In this document: piece by piece, positions 1-9,715 of the stretch
How the letters are laid out: every line of letters starts with the position of its first letter
Position numbering within the stretch: the first letter of the stretch is position 1
Assembly: GCF_000143415.4 (NCBI RefSeq)
Contig: NW_003314263.1
Coordinates: 71,833-135,832 of the forward strand
Reading direction: 5' to 3'
DNA length: 64,000 nucleotides
DNA from: Selaginella moellendorffii
Taxonomy: Eukaryota > Streptophyta > Lycopodiopsida > Selaginellales > Selaginellaceae
Position numbers and translations under genes: made by a program
Notes under the pieces: generated by a model
Database searches by the model: none
The model's input: only the letters and a program-made list of their open reading frames with translations
Told to the model about the DNA's origin: nothing

Positions 1-171
1 AGAAATAGCATGCCATCCAAACACTCTCGATTGTGAGACTTACATTTGCCTCCAGATTTCCGGGACGAGCTTACAAGGACAGCGAGACGCGCTACTGCCA
101 TCGTCAATCCACCGTCTCGTGAAGCTTGCAAAACTGGGCGAAAAGAAGTGTCAAAAGCGGCTTACAAACGG

Positions 172-594
172 CTAACAAACGAAGAACACAATCACGCAAG
201 GGAAAGCAAAGTGATCTTCCAAGAAAACCGACACATAGGAAAGAAAAATTCCCGCAAACCCTTGCTGACAACTAGAATGTCGCTTCCGGAGGAAAGAGAA
301 AAGCACGCTGATGGAAAAAGAAACGTCTCGCAAAGCAAGCGACGATGCCAAACCTTGGGAATCTCCTCGCAAAATGCACCGAGGACACAGACCTCGGCGA
401 TCCGCCAGGGTGAACAGGAGGAAATCGCTGGGATCCTTTGCCATGGCCGAAATATCCACGCCCGCTGTAGCAGCTGCCAATTTCTTCCTGCTGGCTTTCA
501 GCAATCTCTTGCATAGCTCCTTCACAGCCGGATCTGCCGATGTTGGCGCTGGCGCTGGCGCTGGTGCTGGATCACCCGATTTCTTCTTTCCCAT
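172..594 (-). CDS. Unknown gene divergent from Fic copy A (first exon or exons)
   Basis: An open frame starts at an ATG at 594 with a lysine-rich start, an Ala-Pro repeat coded by a GGCGCT hexamer run, and a short basic helix-like segment, and continues to about residue 70. The rest of the frame is low complexity and probably runs into intron. A donor-like GTAAG lies on this strand near 50, so the gene may continue past the window edge. Start codons of this gene and Fic copy A are 196 bases apart, head to head. I do not recognise the product. The equivalent frame in the duplicate at 9,540 has a stop at codon 21, so it is dispensable or not coding. Confidence 0.35.
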   Translation of the reverse strand: MGKKKSGDPAPAPAPAPTSADPAVKELCKRLLKASRKKLAAATAGVDISAMAKDPSDFLLFTLADRRGLCPRCILRGDSQGLASSLALRDVSFSISVLFSFLRKRHSSCQQGFAGIFLSYVSVFLEDHFAFPCVIVFFVC

Positions 595-790
595 CCCTGA
601 GGATAAAGAACCCTACTTTCTCCCCAAACATATATACTTGGCGCGCATTGATCGCTGGCCGTCGATATGATGATGTAATCCCCACCGTTGGAGCGCTTGG
701 CTAATCGCAACCATCCCCCCTTCAAGCTGGAATCCCCACCGTTGGCTCCCCTATGAATAGAAAAGGTTCGAGCCTAGGGTTTCAGGTATA

Positions 791-1681
791 ATGGCGACGA
801 TCAAGAGCATCGAGAAGTGCGTTGCGAGGTACGAATCCCTGCCCGACAAAAAGAAGAGTGGCGCCCTCAAGCAGGGCACAGCAATGGTGAAAGAATTCGT
901 GTTCCAAGTGGCAAACATCGAGGGCGAAGGGCTCGACACACTGGAAGAGGTCAGCGATGCCATTGACCAGTACAACCAGTCAAAGTCTTTTGCGCTCGAT
1001 GGCTTTGGCGGCGTCAGGAAGCCAAAGCTCGTGTCAACGCTCAACCTGTACAGGTGCCTGTGCTGGGTCAACGCCCAGGCCAAGGCCGACAAGGTTCCAC
1101 GCCTAGATTCCGGGAAGATTCTCCGGATCCACAAGATGCTCGGGGAGAACACCAAGGACGAGGTTGACGCGGGCGAGTTTAGGAGGGGCGAGGCGTGGAC
1201 ATTGACAACAGAGAGACGCAAACATGTTTACATGGATCCCAAGAAGATCCCGGCGGCTTTGGAGCAGCTCCTGTCAGCCACCAACAAATCCCTCGAGGAG
1301 GCATTTGCAGCAGATCCCAAGCTCAGGGTTGCAAAGCTGTTGAGCATTGGCGCCAGCTTCTTTTACAAGTTTGAGTGCATTCATCCGTTTAGGGATGGGA
1401 ATGGACGCGTGGGGAGGCTTTTGGTGCTTTACTTGCTGACCTCCATGGTTCCTTGGGGCGCAAACAATCTCTATGCGCCCCGGGGTGGGGATGAGGCTTG
1501 CAATCCCCGGGCTCCTCCCAAGTTTGTGGACAAGGCCATGTATCTTAAGTGCTTCCAGGTGATGCAACAAGGAGGCAAGAACAGAGGCGAGCAGCAGCAG
1601 CATCCGGTGGAGTTGGAGGCACTTTTGGCCGAAGGGATTCATGTTGGCTGGACAAAGTTTGCAGCCAAAGCAAATGTATAG
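791..1681 (+). CDS. Fic-domain protein, copy A (probable AMPylator)
   Basis: This is an intronless 296-residue frame. Residues 198-209 read HPFRDGNGRVGR, the Fic active-site loop HPFx[D/E]GNGRxxR, in which His198 is the catalytic base. Residues 40-57 (VANIEGEGLDTLEEV) match the Fic_N region, where an IEG motif lies in the autoinhibitory helix; the usual Ser/Thr four residues before the Glu is Val here. Fic enzymes transfer AMP or related groups from nucleotides to target side chains. No signal peptide or membrane segment is visible, so a cytosolic or nuclear place is inferred. It differs from copy B at three residues only (Val75/Asp, Gly133/Ala, Met219/Ile). The start is the first ATG after the duplicated upstream region. 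The absence of introns beside intron-bearing neighbours would fit retroposition or gene transfer; this is inference. Confidence 0.93.
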   Translation: MATIKSIEKCVARYESLPDKKKSGALKQGTAMVKEFVFQVANIEGEGLDTLEEVSDAIDQYNQSKSFALDGFGGVRKPKLVSTLNLYRCLCWVNAQAKADKVPRLDSGKILRIHKMLGENTKDEVDAGEFRRGEAWTLTTERRKHVYMDPKKIPAALEQLLSATNKSLEEAFAADPKLRVAKLLSIGASFFYKFECIHPFRDGNGRVGRLLVLYLLTSMVPWGANNLYAPRGGDEACNPRAPPKFVDKAMYLKCFQVMQQGGKNRGEQQQHPVELEALLAEGIHVGWTKFAAKANV

Positions 1682-1699
1682 TGTTAAAGTAGTAAAAGT

Positions 1700-2308
1700 A
1701 TATATGAATGCATTGCTCAGCGCTCGAATAAGAGAAAGAATATGCCTCTGTTTACGTTAAGAATAACCACAAGAATATGCCCTTTAATCGATTTAAACTT
1801 TTGGCACGAAGATTGTAAGGGGTAGGGTTCTATCCGCATGGTATGGATCGGAGCAGCTGATTGAGGTGCCACGCGAGGGGCATGCGAAATCGCCCGTGCG
1901 AGCCTCCTGATGGATTCCTGTGGACGAAGAACTTTTTGTTCTTGCAAGTGTTGTTACTATGTTCTTGTCTGCCCAAATGCATGTCGTTACTTTGTTCTTG
2001 TTTGCCCGGGTCAACACTGTCCTTTGCGAAGAAATTTCAAGGTTTCCCAGGAATTCGATATGTTCGTGGCAAGAATGATGAAACTAGAAGAATGCAGCTA
2101 ATCTTCCAATTTGGTGTTGTGTTCTTGACTGGAATATTTTGGACTAACGATTCCTTGAACAGGTGTGGACGTTGATGGAATCAGAATTCCCAGTGATTTT
2201 AGATTTTACTTTAAAAAGGACAAATATAAATTTATCTTTGGTTTAGCATTCTATTATGTAGTTTCTAATAAAGAGAGCTTCAGAGTTGAAGGGTGAAACA
2301 AAGCAAGG
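1700..2308. other. Fic 3' flank without a clear gene
   Basis: No convincing gene is visible. 1,951-2,008 holds an imperfect tandem pair of about 28 bases (a GTTACTNTGTTCTTGT motif followed by a GCCC-containing tail). About 2,174-2,318 matches the opposite strand of 10,645-10,793, so the 3' flanks of the two Fic copies carry the same block in inverted order. Confidence 0.6.
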
Positions 2309-3657
2309 TTGAAAGCCAGTCAATCCACAAAGTTTAAATCGATTAAAGGCTTAAATCGATCCAATGCAGGGCCTAGAACACGATCGTTTCAGCCCAAGGC
2401 ATCTCCAGACGATCGTCAGAAAGCTCGAATTCCGCCCAGGCGGATCCAAATACCGGACGGTAGAAACATCTCATACCGAGAAGAAGGTGTCCCTGCCGAT
2501 CAAACAAAGCGCACAGTGCTCGTTGTTCATGGATTTCTCTCATCGAGACTAGCAGGTTCGTGAGCTTTTCATTCATGGGCTCTACAGAACTTGTAGGAAT
2601 TCCCGGAATCAATTCTTCACTGCTCGATAGCTATGGTGTTCGTCTTGTGGCTTACGACTTGCCAGGATTTGGAGAGAGTGATCCTCACCACAACAGAAGT
2701 TACAAGACCTCGGCCTCGGACATGATCAGCATCGCCGACGCTCTCGGTTTTGGCGACCAGTTTTGGATCCTGGGCTTTGATGGAGGTGGTCCTCACGTTT
2801 GGGCTGCGATTCACTACATTCCAGAGAGATTAGCAGGTGATCACATCTTTCTTTTTTCTCTTGAGAGTTTAGCACGAGTGTTGCTTGCTTGTGCTCTTGG
2901 ACACAGGTGTTGCTATGGTTGCTCCGGCGGGAAATCCATGCGGAGGAAATCTCACCTCGAGCGAAGCGGCCAAAGCCTGGAAGGCCTGGTCATTCCGGAG
3001 AAGATTGCTCCATTTCTGTGCCAGGAAGTTTCCATCTTCACTTGGAGGTTTTCTCTGGAGAACTCTCCTGGAGAAGATCGACAGGCTTAGCAGAAGCTTG
3101 TATGCCACCTCAAGATCAAAGGTTTGCATTGTTTTGATCGTGGAATGACTCAAGGTCATCGAGTTTTGCAGGATCGAGCTCTTTTCGAGCAGCAGGATTT
3201 CATGAGATTATGGGAAGACGACGTCCGGGAATCCATGAACCAGAAGCGAGCATTCTCGCTGGCCCAAGAGCTAGTCTTGCTGGTTAACAACTGGGGATTC
3301 GACTTGGGCGATCTCAAGCGAAAGAGACCTCCCGCCGGCGATGGAATCGTGAGCAAGCTCCACGGCCTTTTCTCTCAAGAACAGTCGGATCTCCTCGGCT
3401 TCCAGCGACCAATACATATATGGCATGTAGGTGGTGGTGTTTCTTCGTTTGGTTTTTTCCAAAAGCTTGCTGATCTTGGCGATTGCAATCAGGGAACAGA
3501 CGATGTAGTCGTGCCGATTGCGATGAGCGAGTTTGCGCAGCGAGTCCTGCCTCACGTAAACTTCCACAGGTTACAAGGCAAGGGCCACTTCTCGTGGTTC
3601 TATCTCTGCCATGAATGCCACACAGATTTGTTCAAAGCCATGTTTCCAGACGAATAG
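2309..3657 (+). CDS. Alpha/beta-hydrolase fold protein with Asp at the nucleophile position
   Basis: Five exons join in frame: up to 2555, 2588-2836, 2907-3121, 3172-3426 and 3493-3657. The product follows the plant hydrolase pattern RIQIPDGR...SYREEG...VVHGF (oxyanion region), then YDLPGFGESDP, then the nucleophile elbow ILGFDGGG, then HIWHGTDDVVVP (acid) and QGKGHFSW (catalytic His). In this family the elbow is normally GxSxG; here codon 2779-2781 is GAT (Asp). Asp nucleophiles occur in haloalkane dehalogenases and epoxide hydrolases. The frame entering RIQIPDGR has no ATG in this exon: the upstream ATG at 2364 is in another frame. The true start is therefore in an unseen upstream exon, after an intron ending near 2413, or has been lost. 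The substrate is unknown. Confidence 0.8.
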
Positions 3658-3711
3658 CCATGGAAAGAAAAGATCGATTCTATTTCTTCTCTTTGATTGT
3701 TACACGTAAAT

Positions 3712-4083
3712 CTACTGTCCTAACCAGCGCGTTTCCTCTTCCACTGCTTTCCATATGGCACGGAAGGTAATGGGCTTGGGGAGCTTTGCGCTACACACCG
3801 GGCACGAGTCATTGTTTTCCATCCACTCGTGAAGACATTCCAGATGATAACAGTGCTTGCATGGTATCTGTTTCACCACGCTATCGAGCTCAAACTTGTC
3901 CTTGCAAACCGCGCACCATGGCTTGATCTCGGGGAGAAGATCGCAGATGCTGGGCATCGGCTTGGGAGGGGCTTTTAAAAAGATTTTTGCATCCACCCAT
4001 GTCAATACTTTGGCCGTGAACTTCTCCACCTTTTCTAGCATTGTCACAGGCTTTTCAACTTTCTCCATTGCCATCTCACTCAA
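3712..4083 (-). CDS. Small RING-H2 finger protein (probable E3 ubiquitin ligase)
   Basis: This is a single-exon 123-residue protein. Residues 57-97 hold a complete C3H2C3 RING-H2: CAVC, then 14 residues to a Cys, Lys and His, then YHLEC, then LHEWM...CPVC. The conserved Trp seven residues after the sixth ligand, which contacts E2 enzymes, is present. The N-terminal 50 residues are rich in Glu, Lys and Val and have no membrane segment. RING-H2 proteins recruit a ubiquitin-charged E2 and pass ubiquitin to a target. The gene converges on the hydrolase, with only 54 bases between the stop codons. A TATAAATA box lies 32-39 bases upstream of the ATG. Confidence 0.92.
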   Translation of the reverse strand: MSEMAMEKVEKPVTMLEKVEKFTAKVLTWVDAKIFLKAPPKPMPSICDLLPEIKPWCAVCKDKFELDSVVKQIPCKHCYHLECLHEWMENNDSCPVCSAKLPKPITFRAIWKAVEEETRWLGQ

Positions 4084-4114
4084 ACTTATGGAAACATTTG
4101 TGGTTTTGGCTATT

Positions 4115-4122
4115 TATTTATA
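4115..4122 (-). promoter_or_regulatory. TATA box of the RING-H2 gene
   Basis: The minus strand reads TATAAATA here, 32 bases before the ATG at 4083, inside an AT-rich stretch. The distance implies a very short 5' leader. Confidence 0.5.
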
Positions 4123-4275
4123 CTAGTAAGAAAAAGAAATTTTAATTTTTTACAATTTAAGGGTTTGCTTTGAATTATAATTGGTTAAATATTTATTAAT
4201 TTTATTATCGTTTTATAGGCAATTTACTTTTATATCTTAATAATTATGAATATTTGAAATCAAAATGAGAGGATC

Positions 4276-5437
4276 TTAGGGTTTTAGCGATAGACAATGC
4301 GCGCCCTTCCCAGGCAGCGATCGCCAGCTCCATCGATGCAAGAGGTAGGCGAAGGTGAGCGTGACACGGGGATTCGACGCAGCGGCGCCGCCCTCGAAGT
4401 CATTCCCCAGCACGCTGTGGTCGCTGCCCAGTAATCGCTCGGGGAGAGAGCTCGGGGTCGCTCCAGACGCTTGGGTCATGATGGATTGCCCAGACGTTAA
4501 CGAGGACTGTGGTGTGATGCAAGGCAGGTCTTTTAGATCCCACTCCTCCAGGGAGCGATCTCTTCCCACGACTCTGTCCAGCTCCTCGTGAGCTCTCTCC
4601 TGGATTCTGGGGTTTAGTATCAGCTCCGAGACGGCCCATTCGATCGTCGCCCTGGAAGTTACGGACGACCAGTCGGCGTGCCCACCCGTGTCCGCAAGCT
4701 TACGTGAGAAAGAACAGAACAAGGTAAGCTTTTTCTTTCTACCTGGAGCAGCGGTTGTCGCTGAGCTTGTTTTCTCCTCCCAGAGTCCGCATCACGTCGA
4801 CAGAGTCCCGGGGATTTCCTGGATCGAAGCCTTCCGCGTGCTCCTCGATGACTGCTTTGAGAAAGCGAGCTCTTGCCGGTAAGACCTCATTCTTGAGACG
4901 ATTTTGCGTCCTGAGCGTGTCCAGCCACCGCAGCGCAGGGATGTAATCATCCGCAAACAGCCATCTGGATTCTTTCGCTACGATCCGACTCCTTCTAGTC
5001 CTCGGCCTCGGGAGTGAGCGGCTCGTCGGTACCCTCCCGAACAACACGGTTCGTGAAGTACTCGTGCAGCATGGAGCTGAGATCAACTCGACGATCGATC
5101 CAAACGCTCCCAGCTCCAAGTGGCTGACTTTGGAGGCCGTGAAGAGCTCCGCGGCGCTCACTCGCCATCGCTCGCGGCGCAAAGATGAGGTCCTGGAAGT
5201 TGTGGCTGAGGAGGCGAGGCACGAAGGAGTAGTGGGGCCTTCTCGCAAACTCTGCGTCGTGCTCCTTGAGGACTTGCCTCGCCATCTCCGGGACAAGGTG
5301 AGGCCGGAGAGCTATTCTTTCGAGCCATCTCGGCCAGGGAGCGGTGACGGTAAGCGCCGAGCGAGAGAGAAGAGAGAGCCGACGACGGGCCATGAGAAAG
5401 GACCTGAAGAGCAGTGCACTGATCTTGCTCTGTGGCT
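4276..5437 (-). pseudogene. Cytochrome P450 pseudogene (plant A-type)
   Basis: Pieces of a plant P450 appear in order on this strand but in different frames. They are an ARRPHYSF...LLSHNFQDLIFAP stretch near 5,300; a VDLSSMLHEYFTNRVVRE stretch near 5,070; FADDYIPALRWLDTL and KAVIEEHAEGFDPGNPRD near 4,840-4,960; the I-helix tail ATIEWAVSELILNPRIQERA near 4,650; NVWAIHHDPSVWSDPE near 4,480; and LGSDHSVLGNDFE near 4,420. The K-helix ExxR region and the haem loop FxxGxRxCxG are missing, and at least three frame changes are needed. The start and the membrane anchor are also degraded. It lies tail to head with the RING gene and has no intact paralogue in the window. Confidence 0.85.
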
Positions 5438-5439
5438 TT

Positions 5440-5910
5440 CATCCCTTAGCTCGCAAGATAAGGCGTATTTTCGAAATTTTTACTCCCAACGAGAGAAGCC
5501 GTATCACGAAAGTACTTTACCTTGTAGAGAAGAAGTTACCAAAAGAGAAAGCCCTCTTTAAAGATAGAAATTGGAAAGGCCGCGATCAAAGAATTGTCCA
5601 TCTTAGAGCTTGAGAATTTGGAGAGGGCCGCGCGTACGCGAGCCCTCAACTTCCACAAATTACGACGTCCACTCCTCCACTTTGGGAAGATGGTAGGCCG
5701 GCCAAGCCGAAGTGCAATGGGAAGGCCGAACCTAGGCCATTGACTTCATGATCACCAATACACCCCGTCCAGGTAAGTATGGATCACTTATCCAGGCCCT
5801 AGCTTATATACTGCTCTTGTGCCTTCACTGCACGCCCCGGCATGTGGGATAGGGTAAAGAATCAGCGCAGCATATCCTTTGATCAAAGACCTAGTCAAAC
5901 GGTCAATTCT
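5440..5910. other. Unassigned spacer
   Basis: I see no gene, no RNA gene and no clear repeat in this stretch. It lies between the P450 relic and the tRNA-Lys relic. Confidence 0.5.
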
Positions 5911-5913
5911 GAA

Positions 5914-5962
5914 GGGCCGTGGGGCTCGAACCCACGACCACAAGGTTAAGAGCCTTGCGCAG
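5914..5962 (-). pseudogene. tRNA-Lys(CUU) relic
   Basis: On the minus strand the anticodon arm (GCAAGGCTCTTAACCTTGT, anticodon CTT) and the T arm (GTGGGTTCGAGCCCCAC) of a nuclear tRNA-Lys are intact. The D arm and the 5' half of the acceptor stem are replaced by unrelated sequence. This is a 3'-half relic, not a working tRNA gene. Confidence 0.75.
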
Positions 5963-5967
5963 AGATT

Positions 5968-6519
5968 GCGCCCCAGGGAACGATGGAGGCAAGCAAGGAG
6001 GCCACCAACAGCCTACCCACGAGGTTGGACTTCGACTGCACTTGCAAGAAGTGCGAGCTGGAGCAGCGGCTGGACAAAAGGATCTCGCAAGGGTGACGGG
6101 CTGCTACAGGTCAACTTCGAGTTCCGGTTCAAGGGAGGAATCAATCCGGCCCGGATCGAAGCTGGAGAGTATGTTGGCGACCAGCACCACCACGTTTCCA
6201 GCCTGCACCTCCTGGTAGTACAACCCGTAGAGCGACCAGTGGATCGCTCTCACGCACTGCCTCTCATCCTTGGAGCTTGCCGGAGGGGATTGTTCCGGCA
6301 GTAGAGGTGATCATGGAGGCGGTGCACAAGTTCACGGCTGGCAACGATATCAATGTGATTATCCTTGAAAGGTTGACGGACTACGCACGGGACAAGGAAG
6401 CAGCGAGGAGGGTGATGGAGACGGAGTGGGAGGTGAAGTTTGGGAAACAGGAGGAGGCTTGCATTGCCAAGGCCATCAACAAGAGAGGTATGGAACTCAT
6501 TGCTGATCTTGGTCACTGA
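5968..6519 (+). pseudogene. Relic of a SET-protein C-terminal tail, copy 1
   Basis: The first part, near 6,010-6,075, codes for RLDFDCTCKKCELEQRL, a CxCxxC post-SET-like zinc cluster, before a stop. A later frame at 6,277-6,519 codes for a helical tail ending in ...EEACIAKAINKRGMELIADLGH. The two parts are not joined in frame. The same tail appears at 10,797-10,950 and in part at 11,536-11,635. My reading is that these are remains of the C-terminus of a TPR-SET gene like the one at 17.7-19.3 kb, which lacks exactly this part. The family match rests only on the Cys cluster, so it is tentative. Confidence 0.45.
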
Positions 6520-6907
6520 CGCTTGGTTTTCTTGGGAGTTGTTTTGTTTCTTCTTCTCCTTCATACTTGTTCATCTCTTTGTTCTTCTACTTCTTCTCCT
6601 TCTTCTTTTATGCTTGTGTTTTGGCGAATCCTTTTTTGACTGTCTCAACTCTGTCTCGGTCTTTCAGTCTTGAAAATAAAAAGCGTTTGGAAGGTTTGCG
6701 AGATGAGTGTCATAAAAGAAAGTCCAAAATGATAATAAGCCGGGGACAATGTATACATGAAACAACGCTGGGGATTTCTTGGCCGGACCGCATAACGGAC
6801 GTGTATGGGAATACAAACATCGATTAGCTCTTTGAAGGATCAAAACCCTTGGGGTACATTTAACACTGGTCGTGTTGATCCTGTTGGAACAAATGTGAAT
6901 CTCAAAT

Positions 6908-7075
6908 TTGATGGCGAGCAAGTGTGAGAAAACCAGTGTGTCCCTTGCTTTCAGTGTGCAAATGCTTGGAAATCACAGGGAATATCACCACCGTCTGGTC
7001 TCGTACCTCAGTTTCCCTATCCTTGGCCGAGATGTACGATTGTATGATCTCAACAATCAACGTAGAACTTTTAGA
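6908..7075 (-). pseudogene. TRM61 last-exon relic, copy 1
   Basis: The sequence matches the last exon of the TRM61 gene (12,128-12,384) in the same orientation: the GHTGFLTFAR end is at 6,910-6,960, a shortened middle follows, and the start of that exon (VLLRSYEIR...) lies near 7,025-7,070. The middle is deleted and no open frame spans it. Confidence 0.75.
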
Positions 7076-7129
7076 AAACTTCAGCGTGTAGTTGACCATT
7101 GTTGACCATTCATGTCATGTCACTGAATT

Positions 7130-7776
7130 AGTTTCGCTGACTCGAGTGCTTGGAACAACAGAACAATTTTTCTTGGTCCACGGACATTCAGTCGCAAGAA
7201 CTTTGACTCATCCAAAGCTCTCAGTCTCCAGCCAACGATTGAAAGCTTTAAAAACTTTGAATCGCCATTTTTCCAAACAAAGTATCACCGGTAGGAAGAA
7301 AGGCAAATCCAAAAGTTTCAAAACATAAACAAACTCACGCAAGCTACTGGTCACGAACAAGAGCCAGCATCAAAAAGTCTCATGCCAGTTGCATCTTCCT
7401 ACTCTGGTCAAGAATCGTTGGTCAGATAAAAACTTCCAGTCAAGAACAAAACCTTCGAAAATGGTCCTTTAGTCCACTTTCACTGGAAAACCTTTGGAAG
7501 TTCTTCGCAAGCACAAACATAGTATCATCTATCAAGGACAAAGCGTCCACAGAACTAGAAACTTTGGGTACCTCGATCGATCTGGCCTTCGTCCATCAGG
7601 AAACAAGAACTCGCACTGGCGATTTCACAGGCGTCGCCGCCGCCCTCCCTGGTACCTAGCCACGAACCATGCAAGCGCTAAAGTACTGCTTGACGACAGT
7701 GGAGACCGCTGCTGCGAGCGACATTCAAGGAAAGAGACGAAATATCTTATCTACAAGAAACTCTCCAACATATGAT
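7130..7776. other. Unassigned spacer
   Basis: No gene, RNA gene or clear repeat is visible between the TRM61 relic and the third Fic copy. Confidence 0.45.
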
Positions 7777-8260
7777 CTAACTCACCAGCAAGCTGTTCAC
7801 AATAGCCGTGAACATCTTGTTGCCTCCATCACTCTCGAACAGAGCTATATATGCAGCCCTAGATAGAATACCTCCTCCCGCCGATCGAAAGACAAAATGC
7901 TTACCAGCAGTGAAATCCCGCAGCAGCCAAGCAAGTAGGACACGTCCAATCCTCCCGTTGCCATCAGAAAATGGGTGCACCTTCTCGAACTTGAAGAAGA
8001 ACTCTGCGACACTCCACAGGTACGTAGCCACGGCTGCTTCTCCCAGAGGATCGGGATCGCGTCGATATCTTTCTCTAGCCTCTTCAAGCTGTTGCAGCAA
8101 CCGCTCGATCGCTCCAGTGATGCCACCTCCCGCCTGTTGTCATCGTCTTGGCCTCGCTGCGCCGCAGCCCATCCGCTCGACCAGTCAAAGTAGCGTAGAC
8201 ACCAATGAGGTCGTCAGTGGTGATGATCTTGTCCACCTCCCATCCCTCAACGACATCCAT
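7777..8260 (-). pseudogene. Fic-domain gene, third copy, frameshifted
   Basis: From an ATG at 8260 the frame codes for about 43 residues (MDVVEGWEVDKIITTDDLIG...). It then needs a one-base change of frame near 8,130-8,140 to continue into GGITGAIERLLQQLEE... and on to HPFSDGNGRIGR, an intact Fic active-site loop, ending at 7777. The protein is clearly divergent from copies A and B, so it is an older paralogue and not part of the recent duplication. Without the frameshift it would be about 160 residues, lacking the N-terminal inhibitory region seen in copy A. A small intron could hide the frame change, but I see no GT..AG pair that fits. Confidence 0.75.
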
Positions 8261-8579
8261 TGCTGCTACTAGCCTCTCTCGCTCCCGCTCCCGCTCCGCC
8301 TCTGCCGGTAAGAATAATAGTCCAAAACTGGTTAGCCCTGCAGCAACTCAACGTTTTTTAGTCGTTCCTCCAACACAAGACCAAGAAAAAGCAAAGAAAA
8401 CCTGAATGAATATCGTAGAAAATACCGGTGCAGTTTACTCAGAGAATCCCGTTCTCTCAGACCTGTAGAGAAACAAACAAACAGCACTAGTGAGAAGTGG
8501 CTCGCAGGACCAAGTTTAAGAAATATAGCTGGGGTAAAGTGCGCGACGAGAATGCCACCGAAGACACTCACTCACACTC

Positions 8580-8960
8580 TCGATCAAAACTAGCATGCCA
8601 CCCAAGCAACTCACACTCTCGATTGAAACCATACCTTCGCCTCCATATGTCCGGGACGATCCTCGTCTTCACTGGACATGTCTCCGAGTTGATGTCCATT
8701 CGTTTCTGGTTTCAAGCATTAGGCATAAGAATGTTACCAGGCGCTACTTACAGCGAGACTCGACGGTAGCAGTGGTGGTGCGTTTGATCGTGCCGACTTG
8801 TACAAGGTTGCAAAGCTTGTGGACTTTGTGGTTGTGTCTCGTGAAGAAACTGGGACAGTATGGCAAAAAGAAGTGTTAAAAGCCTCACGACTAGCAAACG
8901 AAGCCAAGAACACAAACAAAAAACAAAAATCACACAACGAAAAGCACAGTGATCTTCCAC
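8580..8960. repeat. Diverged partial copy of the Fic upstream flank
   Basis: Two blocks resemble the start of copies A and B. 8,590-8,660 carries the GCATGCCA...ACTCTCGATTG and CCTCCATATGTCCGGGACGA words. 8,865-8,965 carries AAAAGAAGTGTTAAAAGC...CTAGCAAACGAAG...AGTGATCTTCCA. It lies directly before copy B and points to an earlier, more diverged duplication of the same upstream sequence. Confidence 0.65.
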
Positions 8961-9165
8961 AAACACGGACAAATACTAAAGGATGCCCGAGCAAAGAAAT
9001 AGCATGCCATCCAAACACTCTCGATTGTGAGACTTACCTTTGCCTCCAGATTTCCGGGACGAGCTTACAAGGACAGCGAGACGCGCTACTGCTATCGCCA
9101 ATCCACCGTCTCGTGAAGCTTGCAAAACTGGGCGAAAAGAAGCGTCAAAAGCGGCTTACAAACGG

Positions 9166-9540
9166 CTAACAAACGAAGAACACAATCACACAAGGGAAAG
9201 CAAAGCGATCTTCCAAGAAAACCGACACATAGGAAAGAAAAATTCCCTGTCGCTTCCGGAGGAAAGAGAAAAGCACGCTGATGGAAAAAGAAAGGTCTCG
9301 CAAGCCAAGCGACGATGCCAAACCTTGGGAATCTCCTCGCAAAATGCACCGAGGACACAGACCTCGGCGATCCGCCAGGGTGAACAGGAGGAAATCGCTG
9401 GGATGCTTTGCCATGGCCGAAATATCCACAGCTGCCAATTTCTTCTTGCTTGCTTTCAGCAATCTCTTGCATAGCTCCTACACAGCCGGATCTGCCGATG
9501 TTGGCGCTGGTGCTGGGTCACCCGATTTCTTCTTTCCCAT
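9166..9540 (-). pseudogene. Broken copy of the divergent unknown frame
   Basis: The counterpart of 172-594 starts at an ATG at 9540 with the same lysine-rich and Ala-Pro start. A single base change makes TAG at 9478-9480, at codon 21, where copy A has a Lys codon. The Ala-Pro run is also shorter. If the frame in copy A is a gene, this copy is dead. Confidence 0.6.
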
Positions 9541-9715
9541 CCCTGAGGATAAAGAACCCTACTTTCTCCCCAAACATATATCCTTGGCGCGCATTGATCG
9601 CTGGCCGTCGATATGATGATGTAATCGCCACCGTTGGAACGCTCCTTCAAGCTGGAATCCCCACCGTTGGCTCCCCTATGAATAGAAAAGGTTCGAGACT
9701 AGGGCTTCAGGTATA

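Larger units (their letters stand above)
1..1690. repeat. Segmental duplication, copy A (Fic gene and upstream flank)
   Basis: This stretch matches 8,995-10,630 almost base for base, including the upstream divergent open frame, the promoter and the whole Fic gene. Copy B lacks several short blocks that copy A has: about 27 bases near 250-277, 12 bases near 460, 12 bases in the GCT-rich run at 545-570, and about 25 bases near 690-720. Similarity stops just after the Fic stop codon, near 1,690. Copy A may extend beyond the window start. Confidence 0.92.

Noticed and set aside
6567-6827. Hydrophobic open frame in a T/C-rich stretch
   Set aside because: The Phe/Leu-rich product comes from a pyrimidine-rich tract shared by two decayed repeats; no other evidence of coding.
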